Under the pieces are notes generated by a model. That model made no database searches and was not told the DNA's origin. It worked only from the letters and a program-made list of their open reading frames with translations. A DNA stretch of 48,155 nucleotides. It comes from a virus. Made by a program: the position numbers and the translations under genes. Shown one piece after another: positions 9,250 through 18,071 of this stretch; the stretch's first letter is position 1, and every line of letters starts with the position of its first letter. The DNA lies in the IMG/VR virus record IMGVR_UViG_3300031972_000834, positions 1 to 48,155 of that record. One strand, written 5' to 3'.

Positions 9250-10706
9250 TATATTGCCTCAAAAATATTCATTAACTCACGCATGTTTTTTACACCTTTT
9301 TCGCGTGAAGCGCTACCACCTTTAATAAGCTCGATACCAGATTTAGTTTTGTTAACGTCAAATGCGCCTGCGCCACGTGTAGCTTTAGCAGTCATTACAA
9401 ACTCACCATCACTTAACATCGCGGGTATATCATCTGAAGTGCCAGTACCTGGTCCAGCGGATTCTCCGCCTTCACGCATGTCTAGTTCACCAATCGTTGT
9501 TGCCAAACCACCTTGATTAAAATATTTTCTAGCCTCACCGCCGTAAGCAAAATCTAAAGCTACAGGTGCAGGAGCTAAACCAAAGTCTGCTCTACTACCG
9601 CCTGTTCCTAAGTTTTGAGCCATTTGGTATCTGCCCAATTGATCCATTGTTACTTTAGGAGTTTCTGCTATACCACCCATTCTTTCTTTAGATGCGTCGT
9701 AAGCAAGCTTGCCAGCTAGTCCTGCAAGACCCATAAGCCCGAGGTTGCCGCCAAACATACCGCCGCCCCCGCCTTGACCTGGAGAGCCGCCAATTGGAGC
9801 TCCGCTGCCTCCATAAAAATCTTGCAATCCGCTTGCGCCACCTAGACCAACAGCATCTCCAATAGATTTTATAAATTGAGGAGTTTCACGTCCAAAAAAG
9901 CTTCCTATTCCTTGATTGCTTAAATTAGCTTGAGGTGTATTAATTATATTTCCAGATCGATCCATCACGCCCATATCAACTAACTGTTGATAATCGTAAG
10001 TGTTTCCAGCAGCATCTACATACATGCCGTCTGCACCTATTTCTAATCCCTCTGGAACTTGAGGTCCGCCAAACAGACTGCCAATACCCTTTTTTACGTT
10101 GCCAAAAAGACCAACTTTGTCTTGCCCTGGAAGTACAAACTCTTTTACGTTGCCAAATATTCCAACGCCGTCTGCACCTGGGGTAATAAATTCTTTTGCT
10201 CTAGAGAAAAAACTGCCTGTATTTGCTGGAGTTGATCCTCCTGTTGGAGTTCCCCCAAAGAGCTTGCTACCTCCGTAACTTAAAGCGCCACCCAACAAAG
10301 CTTCTTTTGTTGATAAGCCTGAAGCTTTACCAGCAACTGTTGTTAAGGCTGCTTTAGCTAAAGGGCCAACGCCAGGAATAAAATTAATTGCTATAGGAGC
10401 AACTTTTTTAACTATCTTTTTAGCTTTTTTCCAAATTTTAGATAAAAATCCAAACTCAGGTAGACCCGTTAAAGGGTTTAAATCCATACTGCCATTTCCA
10501 ACTAAGAATTGATTAGGATCAATCCCGTACTTAGAAATAGATTTTTGAATTGCTTGTTTTAAAAGTGGGTTATCGCGTAAAGCTTGAGCTGGGACGATCA
10601 TCTCATCTGGCGCTACGTGAGCCAAATAAGTATCTTCGTTTCTGCCTAAAGCTGCAATTCCTTCTAGTTGCTGTCTCTGTCCGTTGTTTAGCATACCTTG
10701 TTCCAT
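9249..10706 (-). CDS. Virion protein with DGEFVM motif and internal repeat
   Basis: A 485-residue protein. Early residues hold DEMIVPAQALRDNPLLKQAI. Near the end, DDIPAMLSDGEFVMTAKATRGAG is a related motif often seen at the ends of phage tape-measure or internal proteins. A short direct repeat (PGADGVGIFGNVKEF, then PGQDKVGLFGNVKKG) lies around residues 170-205, and a Gly-rich stretch around 300-330. A basic hydrophobic segment (KIWKKAKKIVKKVAPIAINFIPGVGPLAKAAL, residues about 90-120) could be membrane active. The likely role is internal or tail-tube related. It overlaps the gene below at its last base. Confidence 0.5.
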   Translation of the reverse strand: MEQGMLNNGQRQQLEGIAALGRNEDTYLAHVAPDEMIVPAQALRDNPLLKQAIQKSISKYGIDPNQFLVGNGSMDLNPLTGLPEFGFLSKIWKKAKKIVKKVAPIAINFIPGVGPLAKAALTTVAGKASGLSTKEALLGGALSYGGSKLFGGTPTGGSTPANTGSFFSRAKEFITPGADGVGIFGNVKEFVLPGQDKVGLFGNVKKGIGSLFGGPQVPEGLEIGADGMYVDAAGNTYDYQQLVDMGVMDRSGNIINTPQANLSNQGIGSFFGRETPQFIKSIGDAVGLGGASGLQDFYGGSGAPIGGSPGQGGGGGMFGGNLGLMGLAGLAGKLAYDASKERMGGIAETPKVTMDQLGRYQMAQNLGTGGSRADFGLAPAPVALDFAYGGEARKYFNQGGLATTIGELDMREGGESAGPGTGTSDDIPAMLSDGEFVMTAKATRGAGAFDVNKTKSGIELIKGGSASREKGVKNMRELMNIFEAI

Positions 10707-10722
10707 ATGTTATATTATCATT

Positions 10723-11052
10723 TTACAAGGTTATTGTAATATTTCCGTTTGTTTTTACCGAAACACTACCTAGTAAACCTTGGGCTTCGTATCCTTGAGG
10801 ATTGGCGGGTGTTCCTAAATCTAAGAAATTATGCCCGTTATATACTTGCAACACTTCAGTTGTAGTATTAAAGATCAGCGTGCCAATATTAAAGTTTAAT
10901 TTGTCACGTTCAGTAGTTGATAATTGCAAAGTATTATCAGGGTCTACTGATCCTAAGTTTATCTCTAAAATACGTACAAGTCTATTAAAAACATCAACAG
11001 AAGTTGTATCCCCGTAAGCTAGTGGAAGTTGAGTTTGCAGTATTTTGCTCAT
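10723..11052 (-). CDS. Small tail-associated protein
   Basis: A 109-residue protein. The C-terminal half (FNIGTLIFNTTTEVLQVYNGHNFLDLG) looks like the short beta motif found in many phage fibre proteins, where a value is attached to a field in the form IxFNTTTxxLQxYNGxxW. It overlaps the stabilisation gene by 4 bases (ATGA), so it is probably translated with it and assembled at the tail. No family name is recognised. Confidence 0.55.
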   Translation of the reverse strand: MSKILQTQLPLAYGDTTSVDVFNRLVRILEINLGSVDPDNTLQLSTTERDKLNFNIGTLIFNTTTEVLQVYNGHNFLDLGTPANPQGYEAQGLLGSVSVKTNGNITITL

Positions 11053-12911
11053 CTCTTACCGTCTGTCTTTACGTCTAACCTAGTCGCCCCCAATCTCCAA
11101 CCAACGCTTAAATTCCCGCTGGTATCATCATCATCTGATTCAACCCTTAAAACAGCTTGTCGGCCTCTTGCTCTAATATTGCTTTGTTGTGTTGTAGAAC
11201 CAATAGAGCTGGTTGCTCTTGTTGTTAAAGAATCACCTGGAAAGTTTCTTGTTTTAACAACAATATTAACTTTTCCGCTACCAGAATTAGATAAGAATTT
11301 AAAGTCTGGTATTAGTCTTCTAATAAAACTAAATTGTTCTCCATCTCCTATATCAAAGTCTGAACTTTCAATAAAAACATTTGTCATCGGCGAGCCATCA
11401 TCGTCAAAGCCTACTTCTTGTTGATAAAGATAGCCGCTACTTACAGCTCTAGGAAAGTTTTCAATGCCAGAATCTAACCACGCTGTTCTGCTTAAAGAAC
11501 CATACACCCAAGTTTGTTCTGTATAATTGTAAATAACATACCTATTAATTTCTCTAGAATCTGCTGAACAGTAAAACCAACCCACTTCATTTTTATCGGT
11601 AATGGTAAAAGCGTTAATTTTAAAAGATTGAGTTAAGTTAATATCTGAAAAAATATAATTTTGCACGCTGCAAGGTAGCGATTGAACTGTGCCATTGTAA
11701 GCGTAAAAATTATTGTAACTCATCCAAAATACAGCAGAAGGAGCTGTTACAGATGCTTTAGGTCCTATCAATCCTGTTCCTTCGTTAATTAAGTTAACGG
11801 CAAAAGTAAACGGAGGCCCAACAAACTGCATGCTATACAAAGCAGTATCAGTCCAAATTAATATTTCTTGACGAGATTTATTGGCTCCAATAATAGAAGA
11901 TCCAGAAGATAATCTTAAAGAACCAGCGGTATTAGTAATTAAGGGTTCAAACTGTAATTCGTTTTCTTGGTCGGAAAATGCAATTAGCATGGGGTCAATT
12001 GTTCCAGACCTAGAACTACCACTAACAGGATCAGCGCCCAATACAATCAAATGCCTGTCTTTCTCAGAGGTAATAACTTGTATACCTTTGGTTGGAACAA
12101 GGTTAGCGCCAGATATTCCAGAAAGTGCAACAGCTCTAGTAGAAGTGCCATCGTTTTCTACCCATTTATAAATACCGCCATTTCTAGCATTAATAATTAA
12201 ATTTTCACCAAAATGGTCATGCGACCACAATCTTAGCTGTCCTGTTTCTGATAAAGCTGTAGAAGAACCAAAAGTCCCTTCACCCCAAGAGCCTGCTCCC
12301 CAACCTGTAGATGGGACATAATCATCTAAACCCACATTTATTTGGTAAGCGCCATCTACCCCTGATCCGCCATTACCAGAATCACTTGCATTTGCAGTAA
12401 CGGTATCGCCAGAAATATCTTTGGCTATAAAAGTGTAAGTATTAGCAGAAGGTACAGTTGCTATTTGATATTCTTGATTTAAAACTTCTGCTGTAATTAA
12501 ACCTCCCAAAGAAGCTGCACCAGCTATTGTTACAAAATCATTTTGGACTGCACCATGAGATGAATCAGTAGCAGTTATAATTGAACTGCCGTTTGTAGCA
12601 GAAAAAGTAATTCCATTAGTTGTTGTTGCCCTAATAGGCGTAACATCATAAAAAACATTACCTTCTTGTATGTAATATTTCCAAGTTGTTCCAAGACCCA
12701 ATAACTTTGTTCCGTTTAAAGAAACCCAAGCATGTAAAGCTCTGCAAGTTCCCAAAAAAGATTCAGTTGTATTTTTAACCCAGCCACCAAACTTTTCAGG
12801 CAAGCCTTTTCTAAACCTTACAAGATTAACATCAAACCAACCGCCCTCATTGCTGTAGTCAGTTCCTTCTCTGTTTATCCCTGGTTTAAATATTGTTTTC
12901 TGTAAAGCCAT
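11049..12911 (-). CDS. Tail stabilisation / tubular protein (P22 gp10, T7 gp12-like)
   Basis: A 620-residue protein. I chose the ATG at 12911, just after the lysozyme stop; an in-frame start ten codons earlier would lie inside lysozyme. The N-terminus (KPGINREGTDYSNEGGWFDVNLVRFRKGLPEKFGGW) is the hallmark of the podovirus P22 gp10 family: FxPGIxxxxTxxxNxGGWxDxxxVRFRxGxPEKxGGW. These proteins form the multi-bladed beta nozzle of the short tail below the portal and adaptor. The family match supports short-tailed morphology. A repeat-like Ig-style insert (TTNGITFSATNGSSIITATDSSHG) is present. Confidence in the family is high; the exact structural position is inferred. Confidence 0.8.
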   Translation of the reverse strand: MALQKTIFKPGINREGTDYSNEGGWFDVNLVRFRKGLPEKFGGWVKNTTESFLGTCRALHAWVSLNGTKLLGLGTTWKYYIQEGNVFYDVTPIRATTTNGITFSATNGSSIITATDSSHGAVQNDFVTIAGAASLGGLITAEVLNQEYQIATVPSANTYTFIAKDISGDTVTANASDSGNGGSGVDGAYQINVGLDDYVPSTGWGAGSWGEGTFGSSTALSETGQLRLWSHDHFGENLIINARNGGIYKWVENDGTSTRAVALSGISGANLVPTKGIQVITSEKDRHLIVLGADPVSGSSRSGTIDPMLIAFSDQENELQFEPLITNTAGSLRLSSGSSIIGANKSRQEILIWTDTALYSMQFVGPPFTFAVNLINEGTGLIGPKASVTAPSAVFWMSYNNFYAYNGTVQSLPCSVQNYIFSDINLTQSFKINAFTITDKNEVGWFYCSADSREINRYVIYNYTEQTWVYGSLSRTAWLDSGIENFPRAVSSGYLYQQEVGFDDDGSPMTNVFIESSDFDIGDGEQFSFIRRLIPDFKFLSNSGSGKVNIVVKTRNFPGDSLTTRATSSIGSTTQQSNIRARGRQAVLRVESDDDDTSGNLSVGWRLGATRLDVKTDGKR

Positions 12912-12912
12912 T

Positions 12913-13359
12913 TTATATATGTTCCCAAGGCTTACCCTCAAACATTAATCCTTCCGCTTCTCTTCTTCTTGTAAGACCAGCTAAAACTTTGCCCTTTGCC
13001 TTATTCCATCTTTTCATTTGCGCGGGAACTTCGTCGTATTTACCTTCATTTAAAACTCTAAGCATGCTAGATTTTTTTAAATTATTTGGTCCTAAGTTGT
13101 ATGTCCAAGAAACCAAAGAATCAAATTGGGATTGATTCATCGGAACAGTTACCAATGAATTAACATAATGTTCATACTCATCATCAAGCTCACGCCATAA
13201 CATAAAGTCTGCTTTTTCTTCAGTCCACCTATCACCTTCTTGTACATCTTTGGTATGGCCATATCCTATAGTCCAAACCCCCGCAGCACATTTATATGCC
13301 TCAAGCTCACAGCCTTCAAATTTTTTTATAAGCTCGAAGCCTTCGTCTGAAGTGTGCAT
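12913..13359 (-). CDS. Endolysin, GH24 lysozyme of the E-C-T type
   Basis: A 148-residue muramidase that cleaves peptidoglycan to release progeny. The true start is the ATG at 13359, in a TAATG overlap with the small TM protein upstream; longer starts read through that gene. Visible residues: E15 in KKFEG, C24 in AYKCAAG and T30 in VWTIGYGHT. This is exactly the E-8-C-5-T spacing of phage P1 Lyz (E42, C51, T57). C17 matches P1 Cys44, which forms the inhibitory disulfide there. No N-terminal signal-arrest-release helix is present, so export would depend on the holin next door. The C-terminal GLTRRREAE motif is typical of the family. Confidence 0.93.
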   Translation of the reverse strand: MHTSDEGFELIKKFEGCELEAYKCAAGVWTIGYGHTKDVQEGDRWTEEKADFMLWRELDDEYEHYVNSLVTVPMNQSQFDSLVSWTYNLGPNNLKKSSMLRVLNEGKYDEVPAQMKRWNKAKGKVLAGLTRRREAEGLMFEGKPWEHI

Positions 13360-13574
13360 TAATTTCCCAATACGATTGTTACAAAAGCGATTAACAAAGT
13401 TCCTATAAAACCGAAAGTTCCAAACATTGCCATTCTTAAGGTTTTGTTTAAATCGTTCATTTCTTGCTTTATCTCTGCTGTTTCTCGAAATATAGTTTTC
13501 CATCTTTCCTCACATTTTGCTTCATGAGACTTTAAATCTGATGCAACAGATTGAACTGTGGTTCTATTCGCCAT
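13359..13574 (-). CDS. XhlA-like small protein with C-terminal membrane helix
   Basis: A 71-residue protein. ATG at 13574 is chosen for AGGTGA upstream and a small 11-base overlap with the holin gene. Residues 1-45 are charged and helix-prone (SDLKSHEAKCEERWKTIFRETAEIKQEMNDL); residues about 48-71 form one hydrophobic helix (MFGTFGFIGTLLIAFVTIVLG). This is the layout of XhlA-type lysis accessory proteins, which work with a holin. Its place between holin and lysozyme supports a lysis role. The exact family is not certain. Confidence 0.65.
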   Translation of the reverse strand: MANRTTVQSVASDLKSHEAKCEERWKTIFRETAEIKQEMNDLNKTLRMAMFGTFGFIGTLLIAFVTIVLGN

Positions 13575-14052
13575 CTTTTTTATCACCTGAGTTGGAAGCT
13601 CCAAAATAAAACGATATAACTGCCGATGCCAATCCACCCAAATATCCTAACACTAAATTAATTAAGGCTTCAGAATTTTGCTCGGGCGGTTGTAAGGTTA
13701 CTAAAAATATATAACCCATAAATCCACCAACAACAGCAATACCCATAATTCTAGCTGTCCAATCTTTGTTAAAAGTTTTTCTAGCGTCTTGTTTTTCTAC
13801 TGTTTCTAATCTAAATATATCTACATCTAGCTCTTTCATCTGAAGTTCAAAACCTTGTTCAGCTTTTTTAAGCTCTAACATTTGTTCTGGAGTAGCTTCT
13901 TGAATAGCTTTGTTAATAGACTTTGGGTCTGATTGACAGCCAAGCACACCAGCAATAACGGACGCTGCTTGACCGCCTAACGGCCCACCTAATGCAGATC
14001 CTAAAGTTGGAGCAAGCGCTCCTACTACATTTTTAATTAAACCAAATTTCAT
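13564..14052 (-). CDS. Holin of the 3-TM (gene-transfer-agent holin) type
   Basis: A 162-residue protein with a hydrophobic Gly/Ala N-terminus (VVGALAPTLGSALGGPLGG), a charged amphipathic middle containing FELQMKELDVDIFRLE, the motif NKDWTARIMGIAVV, and two further membrane helices (GGFMGYIFLVTL and LVLGYLGGLASAVISFYFG). This matches the architecture of the GTA_holin_3TM family known from alphaproteobacterial gene transfer agents and many marine phages. It should permeabilise the inner membrane at lysis so the cytosolic lysozyme can escape. It overlaps the next lysis gene by 11 bases. Confidence 0.8.
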   Translation of the reverse strand: MKFGLIKNVVGALAPTLGSALGGPLGGQAASVIAGVLGCQSDPKSINKAIQEATPEQMLELKKAEQGFELQMKELDVDIFRLETVEKQDARKTFNKDWTARIMGIAVVGGFMGYIFLVTLQPPEQNSEALINLVLGYLGGLASAVISFYFGASNSGDKKDGE

Positions 14053-14054
14053 AA

Positions 14055-14408
14055 TTACCCCGCTAATGGATTTTTATCATTCATTTTTGCTTCTATCTTA
14101 TCTACTTCTTTGTTTAAAGATTGAATGTCAGCTTTAATAGTAGCTATATCTGTTTTTATTTCAGTTACATCTGGAACAGAAATGCCGTCTATTTGTTTTT
14201 CTAAATACTGTACAGACTTTTCTATACCTGCAAATCTTTCTTCAATAACTTTTTGTTTTTGTTCGGTATCACCTATACCACCTATTTGAGCTTCTAGGTT
14301 ATCTAATCTGTTAACATACTGAGCGCCTTGATAGCCAAAGCCAGCAAGTGTTGTAACAATACCAACAAGAGCTATAAGTTGTGTTGTTTTATTTTCAAAC
14401 CAATTCAT
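14055..14408 (-). CDS. Single-TM coiled-coil protein in the lysis cassette
   Basis: A 117-residue protein. One membrane segment lies near the N-terminus (TQLIALVGIVTTLAGFGY, residues about 8-26), followed by a long heptad-like coiled coil to the end. That is the shape of an inner-membrane spanin or of a lysis accessory protein. No lipoprotein outer-spanin partner is seen beside it. It lies 2 bases upstream of the holin, so it is almost certainly co-translated. A spanin role is a guess from topology and place. Confidence 0.55.
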   Translation of the reverse strand: MNWFENKTTQLIALVGIVTTLAGFGYQGAQYVNRLDNLEAQIGGIGDTEQKQKVIEERFAGIEKSVQYLEKQIDGISVPDVTEIKTDIATIKADIQSLNKEVDKIEAKMNDKNPLAG

Positions 14409-14417
14409 TTCAGTCTC

Positions 14418-16574
14418 CTATAATGTTGGCTGTAATTTTTTTAATTCAGTCAAAGTTTTTATACTTTGTCCTGCTAGCCCATAAAAAGCCGCAGTATTAT
14501 CTGAAAGGTTGCTATTAGTATAAATGCTTTTTGGTTCATACCAAAATTCTTTTTCGGGTATGTTTACTGCTCTATAACTATTAAAACCTGGTAAAAAGCC
14601 CATAACCGCTATAATAGCGTTTTCTGAACCATACTCTCCAGTTTCTTCTTGTTTAGCTGCAACTTGTTCTTGAGCTGTCTGTAAGTTTTGAGCAATAATA
14701 TTTTCAACGGTAGTTTCTGAATCAGCATCAACAGATGCAATAGACATATCCATCTGATCTTGCGTTGTTTCTGTTGTTACATTAGCAACTGCTACTTCTA
14801 TTGTTACCGTTTCTGTTCCTGCTGTTGTTGAGCTAAAAGAAGAGTCTGATACAGACATACTGCTCATATCAAGAACTTGATTGGTTTGAGCTGTAGATGA
14901 TGCAAACTGGTCTGACATGCTGGGTGAACTACTGGTACTAAAACCAGCGGTAGATGAGTTACTTACGGCATTTCCAGTAGCTACGCTATTGCCTGTAGCA
15001 TGTATAGAATTGCCAGCGTTAGTACCGCTAACACTCTGATTTGCGGTTCTTATTGTAGATGCAACCACCCTAAGAGCAACTTCTCTGCTAATTGAGCTTT
15101 CACCTTTTGTATTTTCTCTTTCAGCAACTTGAAACTCTTCTTCAAATACATCTTCTTCTATAGTCTCTTCTCTTTCTATTCTTTCTTCTTCTATTTCAGC
15201 TTCAGCCAATCTTTCTTCTATAGCTTCAAAAACTTCCTCAACGGCTTCTTCTTCAAAAATTTCCTCTATAAACTCTTCTTCTGGATCTTCTAATATTGCA
15301 ACCTCTTCTTCTCTTCTGGTTTCTTCCTCAAACCATTCTTCTAATTCTTCAATAGTTTCTAACTCAATAAAAGTTTCAGGTTCTCTAAAGTCTTCTACTA
15401 AAAATGTTTCTTGAAAAATAAACTCTTCAATAATTAAATCTTCTACAGGAATAAATATTTCTTCACGCGGCATTTCAAAGTCTGGTATCAAGGGAAATGG
15501 ATCTACAAACTCATCTTGACGAAACATTTCTTCAAAAATTATTTCTTCTTCAAACATAAACTCTTGTTCTTCAAAGTGCTGCTCATCAAACTCAAATACA
15601 AACTCTTCAAATATAAGTTCTTCCTCGTAGCCAAACTGCTCTTCTTCTTCGTAACCGTAATCAAATTGATCTTCTTGAAAGTAACCTACATCTTCTTGTT
15701 GCGTATAACCAGGGCAAAATGGCCCATACTGAGGATCTAAATCACATTGCTGGTCATCATAAGCATCCCAATAATAGGGGCAAGACTCATCATAAAGAGA
15801 GCTTATATTACATTGTTGGGTTAATAAAGCATCTGCATAACCGCTACAACTAGAATCATTTAAAGGATTGCTGCAATCAATACCGCTGCCAGATCCCCAA
15901 CCAAACAAAGAGCCACCATTTTCTAAATTAGTATTTTTATCTGAGTTGTTCCAATCAGTATTTACACAGGTGCTAGAGTTGGTTGAGCCTGTATTACATT
16001 CATCATGGTAGTAATAAGTATAAGAGTCATCTTTGTTAGCTCCCACTTCACCAATAAGTACATCATGGTTAATAATATCTAATTCACGATAACGTAAATC
16101 AAAAGAGTGGTTGTTCCAAAGTATTATTTCAAAACTATTATCAGATGCTCTGTTGTACTCTCTAAGGTTATACCAGCCAAAAATCATCTTGCTAGAATCA
16201 CCCCAAGACTTCATACGAGAATCAGAGTCTCTAATTAAATCGGTCCAGAAAGGGTATATGGTATAGGTGTGCTGCCCGTTAATAGGGTCAGGAGTATAGT
16301 CATTACAATAGCTACCACTAGAGCCAAAATGCAAACATCCATTTGTTGCCATCCTCGCTTGACTAAATGTAGAGCCATAAAAAGTAAAATTAAAAGAAAG
16401 ATCAATTGCGGGAGAAATACCATCATCGGATACCTCGTACGCTAATTCACCGTTAAAGTTGTTTGCATTAGCGTTAAGATCGTAAAGTTCTTGGTTGCCT
16501 TCATATGTATACTGTCCATATACACTAAATGATAGCAGACTAGCTACTGCGTAGCATAAAATTCTTTTTTGCAT
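14418..16574 (-). CDS. Secreted nidogen-like (NIDO) protein with acidic core
   Basis: A 718-residue protein starting with a Sec-type signal peptide (MQKRILCYAVASLLSFSVYG, cleavage near residue 20). Residues about 40-195 read as a NIDO domain: FNFTFYGSTF, TNGCLHFG, IYPFWTDL, NSFEIILWNNHSFDLRY. Cys-containing loops follow (residues about 200-290). Then comes a block (residues about 290-490) dominated by Glu and Phe, with repeats such as FEEEIIFEEMF. A Ser/Thr/Asn-rich stretch and a short C-terminal globular end complete it. The NIDO part is known in extracellular adhesive proteins; what a phage uses it for is unknown. Its start lies 31 bases inside the previous secreted-protein gene. Confidence 0.75.
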   Translation of the reverse strand: MQKRILCYAVASLLSFSVYGQYTYEGNQELYDLNANANNFNGELAYEVSDDGISPAIDLSFNFTFYGSTFSQARMATNGCLHFGSSGSYCNDYTPDPINGQHTYTIYPFWTDLIRDSDSRMKSWGDSSKMIFGWYNLREYNRASDNSFEIILWNNHSFDLRYRELDIINHDVLIGEVGANKDDSYTYYYHDECNTGSTNSSTCVNTDWNNSDKNTNLENGGSLFGWGSGSGIDCSNPLNDSSCSGYADALLTQQCNISSLYDESCPYYWDAYDDQQCDLDPQYGPFCPGYTQQEDVGYFQEDQFDYGYEEEEQFGYEEELIFEEFVFEFDEQHFEEQEFMFEEEIIFEEMFRQDEFVDPFPLIPDFEMPREEIFIPVEDLIIEEFIFQETFLVEDFREPETFIELETIEELEEWFEEETRREEEVAILEDPEEEFIEEIFEEEAVEEVFEAIEERLAEAEIEEERIEREETIEEDVFEEEFQVAERENTKGESSISREVALRVVASTIRTANQSVSGTNAGNSIHATGNSVATGNAVSNSSTAGFSTSSSPSMSDQFASSTAQTNQVLDMSSMSVSDSSFSSTTAGTETVTIEVAVANVTTETTQDQMDMSIASVDADSETTVENIIAQNLQTAQEQVAAKQEETGEYGSENAIIAVMGFLPGFNSYRAVNIPEKEFWYEPKSIYTNSNLSDNTAAFYGLAGQSIKTLTELKKLQPTL

Positions 16575-17656
16575 TGTTTGCTTGTTTTAGTTTTTCTTGT
16601 ATATATAACTTTAACTGCGCCAACAACATCTTTGTTTATTTTTTCTCTGTTGGGGTTGGAATCGTGTGTACATTTTTGTATGAATAACTTTTCTTGTTCT
16701 TTAACATCTGGTCTTTTAGATTTGTTTTCAGCCCAAGCCAAAGTTGCTTCTGCACCTATCTTGCCTCTGTAAGGACAAGGAGTGCCAGCCATCTCCATAG
16801 CCTTAAACACTCTTTCGTCTTGGCAAAGAATACTAACGCTGGCTACTTTCATACCAGTATCGTAAAGATACTTAGATAGTTTTAACCGTTCACAATTTTC
16901 ATCAGTAACAGTAGCTCCTGTAGAGAAACCAAATACTTGTCCTTGGAACGCACCAGAGCGGCCTACAGTACAAAGATCTTGCGAATAAGACATAATGCTT
17001 GGAGCTATTGCAGAAGCTGGAGGAGCCTTGCTCTTGACGTTTTGATTAATGGTTTGAGTAGAATTAGATTCGTTAATATTTCGGTTCGTATTATCAGATC
17101 TAGAATTGTTTTCGTTTACGTTTCGATTGTCAGTTGTGACGTTAGAATCTGAGGTTGATTGATTAATATTGGTGTTTTGATTTGTATTAGAGCTGGTCGA
17201 AGTCGAATTATTAGTATTGTTGACATTTTGATTAACGGTTGAATTAACCGTTGAGTTAGATGTCGAGGTCGAAGTATTGACGTTGTTATTCGTATTGGTG
17301 TTATTCGAGGTCGAGCTATTTACATTCGTATTGGAATTAGTCGAAACATTCGTATTAGAATTTATATTGGTCGAATTGTTCGTGTTAGTCGATACGTTAG
17401 TGTTGCTATTCGTATTTGAATTTGTGTTGAAATTTGTGTTGGTATTTACGTTTGTATTGGAATTAGTTGTAGTCGTAGTATTTGTTGTATCTAAACTATT
17501 GTTTTCGCAATATTGCGTACCGTTGACGCAAGCTGTACCAGATTGTTGAGAGGATTGAGCGCTAACATTTACAGACAAGCCAATAACTAAAATTACTAAA
17601 AAACCAATAGCCGACCAAGCTATTAAGTTATCATGCTGTTTTTGCTCCTTGTCCAT
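16544..17656 (-). CDS. Secreted protein with Asn/Thr/Ser repeat and Cys-rich C-terminal domain
   Basis: A 370-residue protein. A short basic N-terminus and hydrophobic helix (AIGFLVILVIGLSVNVSAQ) act as a signal peptide or anchor. Residues about 50-205 are a low-complexity tract built from NTN, SNTN and NVN units. The C-terminal domain has conserved-looking Cys positions (QDLCTVG, NCERLKLSKYLYDTGMKVASVSILCQDERV, GTPCPYRGKIGAEATLAWAEN). I recall this domain in other phage genomes but know no function. It is probably a stalked envelope or extracellular protein. It overlaps both neighbours (26 bases with the nuclease gene, 31 with the NIDO gene). Confidence 0.65.
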   Translation of the reverse strand: MDKEQKQHDNLIAWSAIGFLVILVIGLSVNVSAQSSQQSGTACVNGTQYCENNSLDTTNTTTTTNSNTNVNTNTNFNTNSNTNSNTNVSTNTNNSTNINSNTNVSTNSNTNVNSSTSNNTNTNNNVNTSTSTSNSTVNSTVNQNVNNTNNSTSTSSNTNQNTNINQSTSDSNVTTDNRNVNENNSRSDNTNRNINESNSTQTINQNVKSKAPPASAIAPSIMSYSQDLCTVGRSGAFQGQVFGFSTGATVTDENCERLKLSKYLYDTGMKVASVSILCQDERVFKAMEMAGTPCPYRGKIGAEATLAWAENKSKRPDVKEQEKLFIQKCTHDSNPNREKINKDVVGAVKVIYTRKTKTSKQCKKEFYATQ

Positions 17657-18071
17657 CTGGTTTATAAACTCCTAGTTCAATTAATTTAGTTCTATTATTC
17701 ATATGCTCTAATTTAATTTCATGTTTGCTTTGGCCTGTATATTTAACCGCCATATATTTTTCAATCATTTGCTGGTTAATATCTATTCCATCTACTATAA
17801 CTGATGCCAAAACTCTGCCAAATTTTCCTTTAGAGTCTTTTAATTGCGTCTGTAAGATGACGTGCTTGCTATTTGATATAGCGTCTTGTAAAAACTTAGC
17901 AGCTAGCTTACCTCTAGCCTTTTCGTCTTTGTCGCGAGTTCTCGACTCGGGAGTGTCAATACCGTATAAACGTACACGACACTTATGATGAATATTAAAA
18001 CCGAGATCTAGATCAGCGTCAATAGTGTCACCATCAACCACCCTAGTGACTTGGCAACTATACTCATACAT
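17631..18071 (-). CDS. Staphylococcal-nuclease-like (SNase/TNase) endonuclease
   Basis: A 146-residue calcium-dependent nuclease family member. Motifs: VVDGDT (residues 11-16), RLYGIDTPE with R34 and E42, and KGKFGR with R86. These match the catalytic Arg35, Glu43 and Arg87 of staphylococcal nuclease. There is no signal peptide, so it probably acts in the host cytoplasm, perhaps degrading host DNA or RNA or recycling nucleotides; an exported role alongside the secreted neighbours cannot be excluded. Its stop lies inside the start of the next gene, and its ATG overlaps the stop of the gene upstream. Confidence 0.88.
   Translation of the reverse strand: MYEYSCQVTRVVDGDTIDADLDLGFNIHHKCRVRLYGIDTPESRTRDKDEKARGKLAAKFLQDAISNSKHVILQTQLKDSKGKFGRVLASVIVDGIDINQQMIEKYMAVKYTGQSKHEIKLEHMNNRTKLIELGVYKPDGQGAKTA

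Noticed and set aside
13359-13503. An N-terminal extension of the lysozyme that might act as an anchor
   Set aside because: It is basic rather than hydrophobic and reads through the small TM gene; the TAATG overlap start is much better.
16900-17500. A CRISPR array in the repetitive stretch
   Set aside because: The repetition is a codon-level NTN/SNTN tract within one open frame; there are no constant repeats with unique spacers.
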